Positions 1 through 7,813 of a stretch of DNA of 38,062 bases are shown here, piece after piece (the stretch's first letter is position 1; every line of letters begins with the position of its first letter). Origin of the DNA: a bacterium (GTDB lineage Bacteria; Verrucomicrobiota; Verrucomicrobiia; Limisphaerales; UBA8199). The notes beneath the pieces are model-generated. The model searched no databases. It saw only the letters and a program-made list of their open reading frames with translations, and was not told the origin of the DNA. The translations under genes and the position numbers were made by a program. The DNA is taken from the NCBI GenBank assembly GCA_021784555.1, contig JAJYHY010000036.1:1-38062 (forward strand). The letters run 5' to 3'.

Positions 1-1
1 G

Positions 2-736
2 GCCTCGCCCAGCGTCATGAAAGGGGCCAAGTGGGCGCTGCGCTGCTTTTACCGCGAGTGCCTCAAGCGGACGGGGTGGACGGTCTTTGAGGATTTGCGC
101 GTGGCCGAACCCAAGAGTGTGCCGACGGTGCTGGGGCGGGAGCAAGTGCGGCAATTGCTGGGCTGCGTGCGGGAGCCGCGCTTTGCGACCTGCTTGCGTT
201 TGATGTATTACTGCGGGCTGCGCATCAGCGAAGCCCTCAATCTGGAGGTCAAAGACGTTCTGGGCCGGGAGGACCCGCCGCGGTTGCACATCCGCAACGC
301 CAAGGGCGGCAAGGATCGGTATGTGCCCCTGGCGCCGGCGATGTTGGAGGAGTTGCGGCAGTGGTGGCGGACCCACCGCAATCCCAAGCTGATCTTCCCG
401 GCGCGGGCGAGCGCCCGGACGGCGGTGGTCCTGCAAAAGCCGATGAGTCAGACCCTGGTGGCGATGAGCGTGGCCTCGGTGCAGGAAGTCTTCCGGATGG
501 CACAGCGGGCCAGCGGGGTGCATCCCAGCGCCACCCCGCACACGCTGCGTCACAGCTACGCCACCCATCTGTTGGAGGAGGGCGTCTGCCTGCGTCAGAT
601 CAGTGAGTACCTGGGCCACCAATCGCTGGACACCACCGCGATTTACCTGCATCTGACGGCGGTCAGTGAGGCGCGCACCCAGGCGGCTCTGGCCCGCCTC
701 TACCGGCCGCGCCAGAGCCAAGGGCCCTTGGGTTGA
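2..736 (+). CDS. Tyrosine recombinase of an IS91-like element (5' end cut by window)
   Basis: A site-specific recombinase that would cut and rejoin DNA through a phosphotyrosine. The frame is open to the window edge, so the N-terminal SAM-like domain is cut; an ATG at base 17 is probably internal. The catalytic residues are visible in order: Arg in GLRISEAL, Lys in GGKDRYVPL, His-x-x-Arg in HTLRHSYATHL, His in LGHQSLDTT and Tyr in AIYLHL. The stop codon overlaps the start of the next gene (TGATG), so the two are translationally coupled. A tyrosine recombinase coupled to an HUH transposase is a known layout in some IS91-family elements. I am confident of the family, less so of its exact role in transposition. 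Confidence 0.9.
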   Translation, partial: ASPSVMKGAKWALRCFYRECLKRTGWTVFEDLRVAEPKSVPTVLGREQVRQLLGCVREPRFATCLRLMYYCGLRISEALNLEVKDVLGREDPPRLHIRNAKGGKDRYVPLAPAMLEELRQWWRTHRNPKLIFPARASARTAVVLQKPMSQTLVAMSVASVQEVFRMAQRASGVHPSATPHTLRHSYATHLLEEGVCLRQISEYLGHQSLDTTAIYLHLTAVSEARTQAALARLYRPRQSQGPLG

Positions 737-1797
737 TGGTTTCATTAGCCGAGGTTCTGCGTCGGCATTGGGCGCAGTACGAACAGCAGTTTGGTCAGCG
801 GATTCCTCTTTGCCACCGTCGCGCGGTGCAGGCGATCCTCGCCTGCCGCACCCCGGCCTTGGGAGGAGAGCTTTACCGCTGCGCCCACTGCGGGCGGGAG
901 CACTTTGTCTATCATTCCTGCAACCACCGGGCTTGTCCGCGGTGCGGCAACGCCCAAGCCAGCCAATGGATTGCCCGGCAGAAGCGGAAGTTGCTGCCGG
1001 TGCCCTATTGGCTGATTACCTTCACGGTGCCCGAGGGCCTGCGGGACTGGCTGCGCTCGCACCAGAGGCCGGGCTACGGGGCCTTGCTTAAGGAGAGCGC
1101 GCTCGCGCTGCAAGAGGTGGCGAGCCGGCCGAAATATCTCGGCGCGGAGCTGGGCTTTCTGAGCGTGCTGCACACCTGGGGACGGCAACTGCAGTTCCAC
1201 CCCCACGTTCACTGCGTGGTGCCCGGCGGCGGTCTGAGCGAGGACCAGTTGCGTTGGGTCCAGCCCAAGTCGCCGGCGTTCTTCCTACCGCAAATCGTGC
1301 TGGCGGCTCGCTTTCGCACCCGCCTCAAGGCCGCCCTGCTCTGCCACCCGGAGGCCCGGGACATTCCGGCCGAGGTATGGTCGCAGAAATGGGTGGTTGA
1401 CGTGCAGCCTGCGGGCAACGGCGCCGGGGCCCTGGCCTACCTCTCGGCCTACGTGTCCCGGACGGCGTTGGGTTCCCAACGCATCCTTGCGGACGACGAC
1501 GGCCAGATCACCTTCCAATACAAGGACAGCCAGCAGGGCCAATGGCGCCGGTTGACGCTCAACGCCATCGAGTTCATCCGCCGCTTCCTTCAGCACGTCT
1601 TGCCCCAGGGCTTTCAGCGGGTGCGCTATTACGGCTGGCTGAGTGCCGCCGCGACGGTTCGCTGGAAACGCATCCTGGCGCTACTGGAGCGGAGGGTGCC
1701 TGAATCGGCTCCGCGCCCGGCCGCCCCTCAAGCCACCTGTCCTCATTGCGGTCAAATCCTGACCTGGATAGCCCACCTGGCACGCAGTCCTCCCTGA
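736..1797 (+). CDS. IS91-family HUH (Y2-type) transposase
   Basis: Rolling-circle transposase that would nick single-stranded element ends through catalytic tyrosine. The N-terminal region has a zinc-ribbon pattern (CAHC, then CNHRACPRCG). The metal-binding HUH motif is seen as HPHVHCVVPGGG, and a tyrosine region follows (AYLSAYVSR). A second Cys pair (CPHCG) lies near the C-terminus. I take the ATG whose A is shared with the preceding TGA; a TTG one codon earlier is also possible. The length, about 353 residues, is normal for the family and the frame is uninterrupted, so the protein looks intact. The neighbouring recombinase and the hairpins downstream fit an IS91-like element. Confidence 0.93.
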   Translation: MVSLAEVLRRHWAQYEQQFGQRIPLCHRRAVQAILACRTPALGGELYRCAHCGREHFVYHSCNHRACPRCGNAQASQWIARQKRKLLPVPYWLITFTVPEGLRDWLRSHQRPGYGALLKESALALQEVASRPKYLGAELGFLSVLHTWGRQLQFHPHVHCVVPGGGLSEDQLRWVQPKSPAFFLPQIVLAARFRTRLKAALLCHPEARDIPAEVWSQKWVVDVQPAGNGAGALAYLSAYVSRTALGSQRILADDDGQITFQYKDSQQGQWRRLTLNAIEFIRRFLQHVLPQGFQRVRYYGWLSAAATVRWKRILALLERRVPESAPRPAAPQATCPHCGQILTWIAHLARSPP

Positions 1798-2110
1798 GTT
1801 GCGAGCCATGATCCACACTGCCATCCATAGTTTTGGCGGGGCCGAGGCCAAACACACCCGGGTGCCCCAGCCCGTGGTCCACGCCTTGGCGACTCCCAAT
1901 AGCGCCGGCCGCCGCCCGGAGCGGCCCCAATTGCTTGGCCATGCCCCCACGTTGCTCCAAGCCGATGGCCTCCTCGCATGCCATCCAGCTTGGAAGAGGG
2001 CCCTCCCGGCCAGTGGTTGTGTCCCAAAGGCTTCCTCTTCAAGAAACTGGCCTTAAAAGCAATTTACAAGCACCGGCTCCCTCCAGTTCCACCGGGCTCG
2101 TTCAACGCGC

Positions 2111-2185
2111 GATAGCTTTGAGGCGGCGCGCGGTTGCGCCTGCCAACACCTCCAACGTTCCTGGCGCGCGCCGCTCAAAGCTATC
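2111..2185. repeat. Long inverted repeat, possible IS91 end
   Basis: The left arm starts GATAGCTTTGAG and runs into GCGGCGCGC at 2111-2132. The right arm at 2164-2185 ends in CTCAAAGCTATC and is the near-perfect reverse complement. About 30 bases lie between the arms. It sits downstream of the transposase and faces the end of the minus-strand CRISPR operon. It could be a subterminal transposon palindrome or a transcription barrier between converging units; no T-run follows it. Confidence 0.6.
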
Positions 2186-2199
2186 TTCTGTGTTAGCCG

Positions 2200-2213
2200 A
2201 GGCGTTAGCGCCT
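2200..2213. terminator. Short GC hairpin between converging genes
   Basis: AGGCG, loop TTAG, then CGCCT forms a perfect 5-base stem, 11 bases past the stop codon of the last minus-strand gene. It may help end the operon transcript, but no T-run follows on either strand, so the call is weak. It may equally belong to the mobile element end. Confidence 0.3.
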
Positions 2214-2224
2214 GGGGCCGCCCT

Positions 2225-3181
2225 TCATGGCCTCTGAACCGCCATGGCGGCTACGGCGACCGCGGCGACGCGGGCTTGTTCCCGGTCCAGGCGGAGGCCG
2301 CGCGGAGAGCCGCCCACGGTTTCGCGACCGCCCCATCCCGGAGGCTGGAGTTTGCCGAAGACGTTGCGGAGGCCGCCCGCTCCAAAATGCCGCTCCGCCG
2401 TAGCCAGGTCGCGGCAGCCGATGGAGACCGAGCCCTGGGCCGCCACATAGGCCACCATTACCGGGCGAACTTCCGCGTACCACACATCATAGCCCCAGAC
2501 CGGCGATTCCACGAACGCCACAACGTCATTCAGCAACTCGACCGTCGCCGCCCGCGCTTGCTCCACGCGGCGCCGCTCCTCCAGGGTTACGGCCTCGAGC
2601 AAGGCCCTGGGCGCCCGCGGCCCGCACAGCAGACGCCACCGGTCCACGCCGCTGTAGAAGGCCACGCCATCCTGCTGGCCGCTGGCCAATTGTTTGAAGA
2701 GAAGCAGCAGGCGTCCTTCGGGGCACGCCTCCAGACCCAGGTTGGTTGGTGTCAAATCGGCTTTGTTAATCAGTTCAGCCAAGGGCAAGAGGTCCTGGCT
2801 CAGCGCGTTCGATGCGCCGCCGACGGTGCCCTTGGCGAGGTTTGGATGAGGCAAAAGGCCCGCCAATGCGGCAATCGCAAACGTGGCGTCGGCATCCGCC
2901 GCCCCGGTCACGACGAATCGCGGGTCCGACCGCCGGGCACCGTAATGGTCTCGATAGGCCCGGACCGCCACGCCTTCGAGATGGCTCAGGCTGCCATGGT
3001 GGTCCATTAGGAGTTCGTCCACGACGGATTCTTCGGCGAACGAGCACTCGACGGGGCAATAACCAGTGTCGCGGAGACGCCTGGCCTCATCGGCGGCATT
3101 GACGTGAGCGATCGTTAGCTGGAGGGGCACGATGACAAATGTGGGTATGGGGCGTCGGATCCTGTGCGGCTCACCTCTCAT
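2225..3181 (-). CDS. DHH-family-like phosphoesterase linked to the CRISPR operon
   Basis: Last gene of the type III operon, about 318 residues. It has the sequence LLMDHHG at about residues 57-63, a second acidic motif TGAADADATFAIAALAGLL at about 92-110, and a glycine-rich C-terminal stretch (GWGGRETVGGSPRG) in the place where DHH proteins often carry a DHHA1 substrate-binding domain. DHH/DHHA1 enzymes hydrolyse nucleic acids and small or cyclic nucleotides with metal ions. The usual N-terminal DxD motif is displaced here, so I call it DHH-like rather than a definite member. The preceding CARF gene ends 85 bases upstream. A role in removing the cyclic oligonucleotide signal is an inference from context only. 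Confidence 0.5.
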   Translation of the reverse strand: MRGEPHRIRRPIPTFVIVPLQLTIAHVNAADEARRLRDTGYCPVECSFAEESVVDELLMDHHGSLSHLEGVAVRAYRDHYGARRSDPRFVVTGAADADATFAIAALAGLLPHPNLAKGTVGGASNALSQDLLPLAELINKADLTPTNLGLEACPEGRLLLLFKQLASGQQDGVAFYSGVDRWRLLCGPRAPRALLEAVTLEERRRVEQARAATVELLNDVVAFVESPVWGYDVWYAEVRPVMVAYVAAQGSVSIGCRDLATAERHFGAGGLRNVFGKLQPPGWGGRETVGGSPRGLRLDREQARVAAVAVAAMAVQRP

Positions 3182-3266
3182 TAACGCGCTCGCGCATCTT
3201 CTTTTCCGGTTCGGCTAACGTGCCTCGCAGCTCCTCTTCTTCCTCATGTTGATCGCATGCGAGGGG

Positions 3267-4697
3267 TCAGGCCGATCGCGGGCCTTTGGCCTGTAGTTTC
3301 TTCACCAGACGCTGGGCGGCTTCCTGGCGCTGCAATTCTCCCTCGAGCCGTCGCTTGTCCGCCGCGAGATTGGATATCTTCCTGTCCTTGCCGACAATTT
3401 GGGACTCCAAGCCTTTGATCTTCTTGTTCAGCTTGGCTATGGAAGCGCTCTCCTCTGGGTTGGCTTCAGCCAACTGCTGGCGAAGCTTCTGACACTCGTC
3501 ACGAAGGTCCAGCCAAGTCTTAGCGCGATCCGGGTCGCCTGGTGACAAAGCCTCAGTGACTTCCTTCGCGGGCAAATCAAGTTTCGTGAAGGTCGATGGT
3601 TGATAATCCGCGCGTTGGTGCTCCTTAATCCTGCGCAGGTATTCATTGTGGTCGTTGGTGAACCAAGCAAGGTAGAATCGCGCATTCTCTGTGAAGCCGG
3701 CGAAGCGCCATGGGTTGGGGGACTTTTCTTCCGGGTAGAATTCCAAATCGCTTTCGTATTTGGTGGCTCGATGCTGACTCTTCCAGAGGGGACTCGGGAG
3801 TTTGCGAAAATGAGCTTCGGCCTGGGAGCGCAAATCTCCACGAAGATCACCATATTTCTTCGTAGCCTCGGGCGAAAGCCATATCTCGCACGCGCCCTCC
3901 AGTTCTCGTTTAGCGAGCACATTGATCAGAGGGGAGAGGGTGGCGGCACTTTTCTCGTCCATGGCCACAATCTCGAGAAAGGAGTTAAATAATTCACGCT
4001 CGCTTTCAGAGAACCCCGGGATGCGGCGTAGGAAGTCCTCGGCGTTGAAGACGTCCTGGGTCTGCGCCCAACGAATTGCGGGAAGGGCACGTTCGAAGAG
4101 TTCGGTGGCGAAACCGATCGGGAGGGGCGGCAGTGTGATCAGGCACTCAGCAAATTCGAACACGTACACAACAGGGGCGCGGTAAATCATGCCGAGGATG
4201 GCGAAGAACGGAACCAAGCCTTTGAAGCCCCCGTTGGTGTTCAGCAGACACGCGCCGGCATACCGGCGCTGGGGGTCGTCCAGGTAATTTATTAAGTAAT
4301 GCGTGAGGTTGATCAGTCCTTCACGCCGCAGTCTGTCGGCGTCGCGCACCTGGAGCCCCTTGATCCTCTCGATGGTTACGCTGACGACTCCGAAGTGCGC
4401 CGCGAGCACATCCTTTACTGCTTCGGCGCAGCACCGTCCGTCGGCGGTGTCGGTGACAAATAGCACGACCTCGTCGTCGGAACGTACCGGCAAGCGGTGC
4501 AGCGCGTTAAGTTCCGCGCTGGCCTTGACGCGTCCGGCCTCCGATCGCAGGTCAAACCCTTTGAGGCGCTCGCGAATTCGCTCGGCAAGTTCGGAGGTGT
4601 CCTCCGCCCAGAAGGTTTCGCGGTTCTGGAATGTGGCCAGTGCTTTGCAGCCTTGAGCGACGGACGTTCCGGCGGAGCAGAGGATTGTGCGAGGCAT
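3267..4697 (-). CDS. CARF-domain effector with RelE-like toxin domain and coiled coil
   Basis: About 476 residues. The N-terminal half looks like a CARF domain of the APE2256 (TIGR02619) type: ILCSAGTSV at residues 5-13, NTNGGFKGLVPFFAIL at 153-168 and VVYVFEFAECLITLPPLPI at 176-194. CARF domains bind cyclic oligoadenylate made by Cas10. Residues about 293-362 resemble a RelE/ParE fold (HFRKLPSPLW, then RFAGF, then AWFTNDHNEYLRRI), like the known CARF-RelE ribosome-dependent mRNA nuclease Cami1. Residues about 392-470 form a charged coiled coil not expected in a minimal RelE fusion. No HEPN R-x4-6-H motif is evident. It starts 26 bases after the preceding RAMP gene. CARF identity is firm, the RelE part moderate. 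Confidence 0.78.
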   Translation of the reverse strand: MPRTILCSAGTSVAQGCKALATFQNRETFWAEDTSELAERIRERLKGFDLRSEAGRVKASAELNALHRLPVRSDDEVVLFVTDTADGRCCAEAVKDVLAAHFGVVSVTIERIKGLQVRDADRLRREGLINLTHYLINYLDDPQRRYAGACLLNTNGGFKGLVPFFAILGMIYRAPVVYVFEFAECLITLPPLPIGFATELFERALPAIRWAQTQDVFNAEDFLRRIPGFSESERELFNSFLEIVAMDEKSAATLSPLINVLAKRELEGACEIWLSPEATKKYGDLRGDLRSQAEAHFRKLPSPLWKSQHRATKYESDLEFYPEEKSPNPWRFAGFTENARFYLAWFTNDHNEYLRRIKEHQRADYQPSTFTKLDLPAKEVTEALSPGDPDRAKTWLDLRDECQKLRQQLAEANPEESASIAKLNKKIKGLESQIVGKDRKISNLAADKRRLEGELQRQEAAQRLVKKLQAKGPRSA

Positions 4698-4723
4698 AAT
4701 GCGCGTATGAAGGGTTGTCGGCC

Positions 4724-7330
4724 TTACTGTACTCCGTCCGACTCAACGCTGGAGGACATCCCCAAGGTGAATCGCCCATTTTCAAATCGCAGAATTTTGA
4801 ATCGCGGAAGGCGTGTTTCCTTGGAAAGATCGCTGGGCAAGCTCGCGATGGCTTCTTTTCTGGCCAGAGAGGCGGGATAGGTGCGCCCCTCCCATTGTAT
4901 CTCAAATAATGGATTTCCCTTTTTGTTCCTTCCGGCAAAGCGGAACTGTCTTTCCTGTCCGACGAGGTTGTGCGGGCCAGACGCCGGCGCAATCGTGCCC
5001 CCGGCATTGGCCGGGGCGGAGACGGGCTGCCCGTCCTTCAGAATGGCTGGTGGTGTTCGAACGGGGGCGACGGCGGGAGTTTCCAACTCAGGCGATTCGG
5101 ATTCCCCGGTCTCTCTGGGTGAAAGGGGAGGGTTGCCGCTGGCCGTCTGGCGATCCTGAACGGGCCGCCCGGTGATGATCTCTGTCGTCCGGGGAAGAAC
5201 CAATGCCCGGGTCTTGATCTCGCGAAAGTCCGCGACGTCCAGTTGACTGGATCTGAGTGGAGGGAACTGTTTGTGGGCGTCAAGTTTTGCGGCGTTTGCC
5301 GGATCGGCCATGGCGCGCAGTTCCGTCATGGCCCTGGTCTCCAGCCACGGACCACGTTGCACTTCGGGCGAGAGTTGCCTGTTGGTGAACTCGTTCATAT
5401 CATCCGCGAAGCTCGTTTGACAGTCTGCGATGAACGCTTTTCGTTTCTCGGCGTTCTCTTTTGCTTGCTCGACCTGTTTGGTATACTCACACGCCGGGTC
5501 GCCTGACCACACCAGTTCGGACTTGTTCCAGTCAATCTCAATGACGCAGCTTCCCATGCCGAGCGACTTGCCCATGCCGAGCGAGTGTCTCAAAGCCGTG
5601 TCGCCCCCCCACGTCAGCGCCCACACCAACGCACCAAGCTCCCTGCGCGTCAGGTTATGAAAGACACACGAGCCGCTGAACTTCGCGTCCGCCGTCACCG
5701 GCCTGAAGGCGGTGGCAACATCGTAGTTTGGCTCCCAACCTCCTTGCTTGTTCCTTCGCTTAGGAATCGGGTGCTCGCGGCGGATGGATTCGCGGTTGCC
5801 CTGCGGCGCATCAACCACCCAGTAGCGTTTCCAGCCTCGAATCCGGACCTCGGGCGAGAGCCATGTCTTGTAGGCGTCTTGTGCTCGAATGGTGTTCCCT
5901 GTGACGTCTTTTCCGTCCCTCAACCTTCCGGCGGGAAGGGAGTACGCTGGCTGCTCCAGATATGCCGGATAGAACGTCGGGCGCGGAGCGCCCAGAACCG
6001 TTTGGATGACCCTGCTGAACCGCACCTCGTCATTCTTCTGCAAGAGAGCAAGCGCCCCGAAGGCCACCCGGCCACGGAGCGCATCCGTATCTCGTACAAA
6101 GCCAAAGAGGCGATCCGCGGCGTCCAGGGCGCCCTTCTGCTTGTGCTGTGGCGGGATGGCATCATGCAGGTTTCGGGCAGGTAGCCGGAACATCTGGGCA
6201 AGGCCGAAGGAGACGACGGTTTCTTCTGGTTTCGCCGCCGCAAGATTCTCAATCCAGAAGACTGGCACTCGGCCGTTCGGCGTGTGCAGTTTCTGTCGCC
6301 AGTATTTCCAGCCTTCGTTGTCGTCTGGGTGGGTGTCCTTAAATTTCTTCTGAGTGGCGGGGGACACGGGCAGAGATCTGGTTTCGTCGGCGTAAAAGAT
6401 GAACTCCATGTGCTTGCTGCCACCTTTCCGTTCCCAGTTGCCAGTTTTCTTATTCAGTCCTTCCCGCGGACCGGACTGACCGGTGAAAACCAACGTACCG
6501 GTCTTACCGCCCGTGCCGAGGTTGATGGCCTTCGCGTAAAATAAGCGGCCACACGAATGTGGATGAAGATCGAAGCCGTCGTCATAGCCCGTCATTTGCA
6601 GATCAAACCTGATCGTGCGATCTGGAAACTTGCGATCCCAGACAGAGTACTTGCCCTTTGCAGGAAGCATCGCCTTTCCCAACGCCATGTTTCCGAGAGC
6701 GGCAGACTGCTCCAGACCGTCCGGGTCCGTGGGGTGCCTCTTGCACTGCTCCACCCTTGCGAGCTTGCATGGGGTGATAATCCATTCGGGGTCGTCAGAA
6801 CGGCGGCTAGGATTCTCTGACAGCCAGCCAGCTCTGACCTTGGCTTCAAAGCTGTTCTTCGGGCCGGGCCGGGTAATTTGGGTCGTGTATTTCGGATCGT
6901 TCAGGTCGCGCACCGAGATGAAGTCGTCGTCCGCGTAGGCGATGGAGCCGAAAGAGGCAATCTTGAGCACGTTGCGGATCATTCCTTTCACCGTGGTTCC
7001 TGGAATAGCGTATTTGCCCGTAGTCGGGTCGCGGTAGAACCCCGTCCACTTGCCGAATGGTGTCAAATCGGCGGGGGCATGCTGTCCCCAAAGCAGATCG
7101 CTTTTCTTCTCCGGCTTTGGATCACTTCCACGGACGTAGATGGGAGACTTTGCTGTCAAGGTGAGCTGCAACCTGCCCGACACGGCATCTGCGTACGGGC
7201 AATCATGTGACGGCTCACCCCACTCCGGCAGAAACACGCTGTCCGCTAACGGCACGAAATTGTAGGGGGAAGACAGGTAGTTTGCAGTTGGCTTGGGCAT
7301 GACGTGTGTTGATTGAACGTTCAGTGGCAT
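4724..7330 (-). CDS. Large type III RAMP protein, TIGR03986 type (Cas7 with insertion)
   Basis: Backbone subunit of the effector complex, gripping crRNA and target. The N-terminus has the signature SSPYNFVPLADSV, typical of TIGR03986 proteins. The RAMP motif AIPGTTVKGMIRNVL follows, with a glycine-rich segment later (SLGMGKSLGMGSCVIEI). The protein is about 868 residues, very large for a Cas7, matching the Cas7-insertion subunit of type III-Dv. The last 150 residues hold a Pro-rich linker and a small basic domain (QFRFAGRNKKGNPLFEIQW). The chosen ATG overlaps the upstream stop by 10 bases (ATGCCACTGA); an ATG at 7300, 20 bases after that stop, is equally credible. Neither start has a clear ribosome site. 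Confidence 0.85.
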   Translation of the reverse strand: MPLNVQSTHVMPKPTANYLSSPYNFVPLADSVFLPEWGEPSHDCPYADAVSGRLQLTLTAKSPIYVRGSDPKPEKKSDLLWGQHAPADLTPFGKWTGFYRDPTTGKYAIPGTTVKGMIRNVLKIASFGSIAYADDDFISVRDLNDPKYTTQITRPGPKNSFEAKVRAGWLSENPSRRSDDPEWIITPCKLARVEQCKRHPTDPDGLEQSAALGNMALGKAMLPAKGKYSVWDRKFPDRTIRFDLQMTGYDDGFDLHPHSCGRLFYAKAINLGTGGKTGTLVFTGQSGPREGLNKKTGNWERKGGSKHMEFIFYADETRSLPVSPATQKKFKDTHPDDNEGWKYWRQKLHTPNGRVPVFWIENLAAAKPEETVVSFGLAQMFRLPARNLHDAIPPQHKQKGALDAADRLFGFVRDTDALRGRVAFGALALLQKNDEVRFSRVIQTVLGAPRPTFYPAYLEQPAYSLPAGRLRDGKDVTGNTIRAQDAYKTWLSPEVRIRGWKRYWVVDAPQGNRESIRREHPIPKRRNKQGGWEPNYDVATAFRPVTADAKFSGSCVFHNLTRRELGALVWALTWGGDTALRHSLGMGKSLGMGSCVIEIDWNKSELVWSGDPACEYTKQVEQAKENAEKRKAFIADCQTSFADDMNEFTNRQLSPEVQRGPWLETRAMTELRAMADPANAAKLDAHKQFPPLRSSQLDVADFREIKTRALVLPRTTEIITGRPVQDRQTASGNPPLSPRETGESESPELETPAVAPVRTPPAILKDGQPVSAPANAGGTIAPASGPHNLVGQERQFRFAGRNKKGNPLFEIQWEGRTYPASLARKEAIASLPSDLSKETRLPRFKILRFENGRFTLGMSSSVESDGVQ

Positions 7331-7800
7331 TGTGGAGCAATAAGCCGGAAAGCCGTCGGGCGAAGCGGAGTGCCGGCCCAAGCGACTTCGTAGCCGAGCT
7401 TGGCCGGTTTGTCACTGTGGAGAAGCGTGCGCGTTTGCAAGAAGGCCCCGGCCTGGTCTTTCCGCGTGATTTTGACGGCGATCCACTCTTGGCCGTTGTG
7501 GCGCAGGTGGTGTGACTCATCTTGACGCTTCTCCTTGGTGCTCTCTCTCGGAACGTGAAGCTCGGCCGCGAGCAAAATGCCCTCTGGCGCTCGCTCCGTT
7601 CGCCCGGTATCGACCCAAACGTTGACAGCCGAGAACTGCGCCCAGCCGGTGGCTTGTTGTTTGCAGAGATCCTCAAACCAACGGCGTGCGGCAGCGGCAC
7701 CCGAGATTGCAGGGCCGGCCTCGGCAGTCAGCGCTTGGCCCTCCACCACTGCGCACGCGTGCTTGGCCAGTTGTTCGACAAATGAGTTTCCTGTCTTCAT
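7321..7800 (-). CDS. csx19: Csx19-like small type III-D protein
   Basis: About 159 residues starting MKTGNSFVEQL. The frame stays open 45 codons further upstream, but that would overlap the preceding gene heavily, and the ATG at 7800 lies 13 bases after its stop. The protein is mixed alpha/beta with motifs such as DESHHLRHNGQEWIAVKI and YEVAWAGTPLRPTAFRLI. Position is the main argument: in type III-Dv a Csx19 gene sits with the Cas7-2x and Cas7-insertion genes, as here. Csx19 is a structural part of that complex. An alternative is a divergent Cas11 small subunit. Confidence 0.6.
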   Translation of the reverse strand: MKTGNSFVEQLAKHACAVVEGQALTAEAGPAISGAAAARRWFEDLCKQQATGWAQFSAVNVWVDTGRTERAPEGILLAAELHVPRESTKEKRQDESHHLRHNGQEWIAVKITRKDQAGAFLQTRTLLHSDKPAKLGYEVAWAGTPLRPTAFRLIAPQCH

Positions 7801-7813
7801 GACATCATTCGGT

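Larger units (their letters stand above)
1..2213 (+). mobile_element. IS91-like element (left part outside window)
   Basis: The coupled tyrosine recombinase and HUH transposase, followed by about 430 bases without a credible gene that end in strong hairpins, look like the coding part and one end of an IS91-like element. IS91 elements lack simple terminal inverted repeats and carry subterminal palindromes at their replication origin and terminator. I cannot place the exact boundary: the right limit given is the last hairpin before the CRISPR operon. Bases 1798-2110 show no coding signal I trust. Confidence 0.55.

Noticed and set aside
1799..2237. Plus-strand frames after the transposase
   Set aside because: Short, Pro- and Ala-rich, no homology signal, and they overlap the hairpin region of the mobile element.
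2276..3010. 244-codon plus-strand frame
   Set aside because: Antisense to the DHH-like gene; no domain or start signal, and composition unlike a protein.
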